A stretch of DNA of 41,340 nt from positions 1 to 41,340 of the forward strand of contig CAJGDG010000010.1 of assembly GCA_904502095.1 (NCBI GenBank), in the 5' to 3' direction. Below, in pieces: positions 40,815-41,340 of the stretch (positions are counted from its first letter, which is position 1; each line of letters starts with the position of its first letter). This stretch comes from an uncultured Alphaproteobacteria bacterium. Its GTDB lineage: Bacteria > Pseudomonadota > Alphaproteobacteria > Rs-D84. The notes beneath the pieces were generated by a model. It had not been told where the DNA came from. It ran no database searches and saw nothing but the letters and a program-made list of their open reading frames with translations. The position numbers and the translations under genes are program-made.

Positions 40815-40915
40815 TTTCCCAAACTGTAATAAATTTTTGATTCATCAATTCTTGAATTGCACGAACAGATAAAACAGCATTTTGTGAATAGGCGCCCGCT
40901 TTATTTAATTTGACA
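40815..40915 (-). pseudogene. Possible 3' remnant of a lost gene
   Basis: On the minus strand an open frame without a start reads VKLNKAGAYSQNAVLSVRAI, continues QELMNQKFITVWERC and stops. The residue pattern looks protein-like (an amphipathic helix followed by a strand, as in winged-helix ends), but it is only about 35 codons. It may be chance. Confidence 0.25.
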
Positions 40916-40938
40916 GGGGGCGTATATACGACTATAAT
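40910..40938 (+). promoter_or_regulatory. Promoter of the LptM-like lipoprotein
   Basis: TTGACA (40910-40915), 17 bp, TATAAT (40933-40938), 8 bp before the ATG. The spacing implies a very short or leaderless transcript. Confidence 0.8.
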
Positions 40939-40945
40939 TTGCGGT

Positions 40946-41062
40946 ATGAAAAAGTTATCAGTGTTTTTTTTAATTATTACAACATTGGCAATTGCGGGTT
41001 GCGGTGTAAAATCTGATTTAAGCCGTACGGATAATTATCCACGCAATTATCCACTTTATTAA
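40946..41062 (+). CDS. LptM/YifL-like mini-lipoprotein
   Basis: A 38-aa lipoprotein with signal peptide and lipobox IAGC (Cys about 18). The mature peptide GVKSDLSR...YPRNYPLY is like the short LptM/YifL family, which assists assembly of the LptD outer-membrane translocon in E. coli. In many alphaproteobacteria such a gene follows argH or precedes lysA; neither is here. The start codon lies only 8 bp from the -10 box, so the mRNA is probably leaderless. Family assignment rests on length and the Cys-Gly-x-Lys start. Confidence 0.6.
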   Translation: MKKLSVFFLIITTLAIAGCGVKSDLSRTDNYPRNYPLY

Positions 41063-41068
41063 TCTGCC

Positions 41069-41153
41069 GCGGGTATGGCGAAATTGGTAGACGCACTGGA
41101 TTTAGGTTCCAGCGGGGCAACCCATAAGAGTTCAAGTCTCTTTACCCGCACCA
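41069..41153 (+). tRNA. tRNA-Leu (TAG)
   Basis: Acceptor GCGGGTA pairs with TACCCGC. D arm GCGAAATTGGTAGACGC, anticodon stem-loop CTGGA-TTTAGGT-TCCAG with anticodon TAG, a long variable arm and T loop TTCAAGT. CCA is encoded. Confidence 0.96.
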
Positions 41154-41340
41154 TACTTCTTTTTTCGTGCGTCGGACAATTTTGCCATAGGCGACTGCAA
41201 AGCGGGACGCGAACGAAGTGCAGCGGTCAAATTGGTAGACGCACTGGATTTAGGCGCCATGGGGCAACCCATAAGAGTTCAAGTCTCTTCACCCGCACCA
41301 TACTTCTTTTTTTCGTGCGTCGGACAATTTTGCCATAGGC
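41151..41340 (+). repeat. Tandem repeat following tRNA-Leu
   Basis: The 42-bp flank after the CCA (41151-41192) recurs after the second CCA (41298-41340) with one extra T. With the tRNA-Leu copy this makes a tandem unit of about 148 bp that runs out of the window and may continue. Confidence 0.85.
41224..41300 (+). pseudogene. Degenerate second copy of tRNA-Leu
   Basis: From AAATTGGTAGACGCACTGG to the CCA it repeats tRNA-Leu with a 148-bp offset. The 5' acceptor strand is replaced (GCAGCGGTC) and the anticodon stem is broken (CTGGA against GCCAT). It keeps the T arm, the 3' acceptor strand and CCA. It cannot fold as a normal tRNA. Confidence 0.85.

Noticed and set aside
41031..41056. Two TTATCCAC motifs resembling DnaA boxes
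   Set aside because: They encode the NYPRNYP repeat of the LptM-like lipoprotein; no AT-rich unwinding region or further boxes nearby.
1..41340. CRISPR arrays, rRNA genes, insertion sequences with transposases
   Set aside because: No regularly spaced direct repeats, no rRNA sequence and no transposase-like ORF were seen.

Overview
The window looks like a chromosomal segment from a small-genome, moderately AT-rich alphaproteobacterium. The core genes have alphaproteobacterial architecture: an frr-uppS-cdsA-rseP-bamA envelope operon, a chromosome-type dnaB, an S24-repressor-like helix-turn-helix protein and priA. Many short lipoproteins, two VirB8-like proteins and dense phage and toxin cargo suggest a host-associated lineage. 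That lineage placement is inference from gene content; no 16S gene is present.

Layout. 1-4.2 kb holds an M48 metalloprotease (cut by the left edge), recG and ackA. 4.3-8.1 kb is a toxin/immunity-like island. It has two toxins that share a near-identical 5' module but carry different cell-wall-attacking tips (GH108 muramidase, Tlde1-like L,D-transpeptidase), an orphan transpeptidase tip, small membrane proteins and secreted proteins. 8.1-8.6 kb holds tRNA-His and tRNA-Ala plus a repeat element. After a coiled-coil gene, 9.86-15.7 kb is the frr-uppS-cdsA-rseP-bamA block and a small lipoprotein. Two VirB8-like proteins, a secreted protein, yraN, a mini-lipoprotein and a small helical protein follow to 18.9 kb.

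18.9-31.3 kb is a minus-strand, T7/podovirus-like structural cassette. It has a cell-wall-hydrolase-like protein, holin-like protein, scaffold, histone-H1-like protein, capsid, small head protein, tail tubes A and B, terminase, portal, a Bbp19-like protein and a coiled-coil membrane protein. No integrase, replication, tail-fibre or repressor gene of the cassette is visible, so it resembles a domesticated or GTA-like remnant. Its terminase gene is cut between the ATPase and nuclease halves by a plus-strand block of dnaB, a double-HTH regulator and an unknown gene.

31.3-41.3 kb returns to chromosomal genes: birA, a winged-helix regulator, a short HTH protein, priA, an APH-like kinase, miaA, gapA, a META-domain lipoprotein, tRNA-Glu, a GNAT acetyltransferase, an LptM-like lipoprotein and tRNA-Leu. 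Between the HTH gene and priA lies a strong candidate small RNA with its own promoter, pyrimidine-rich hairpin loops and a terminator.

The most unusual signals are four. A related structured element sits downstream of tRNA-His and tRNA-Glu and ends in a copy of each tRNA's own 3' end. The terminase is split by dnaB. The toxin modules are recombining. The candidate small RNA is uncharacterised here.
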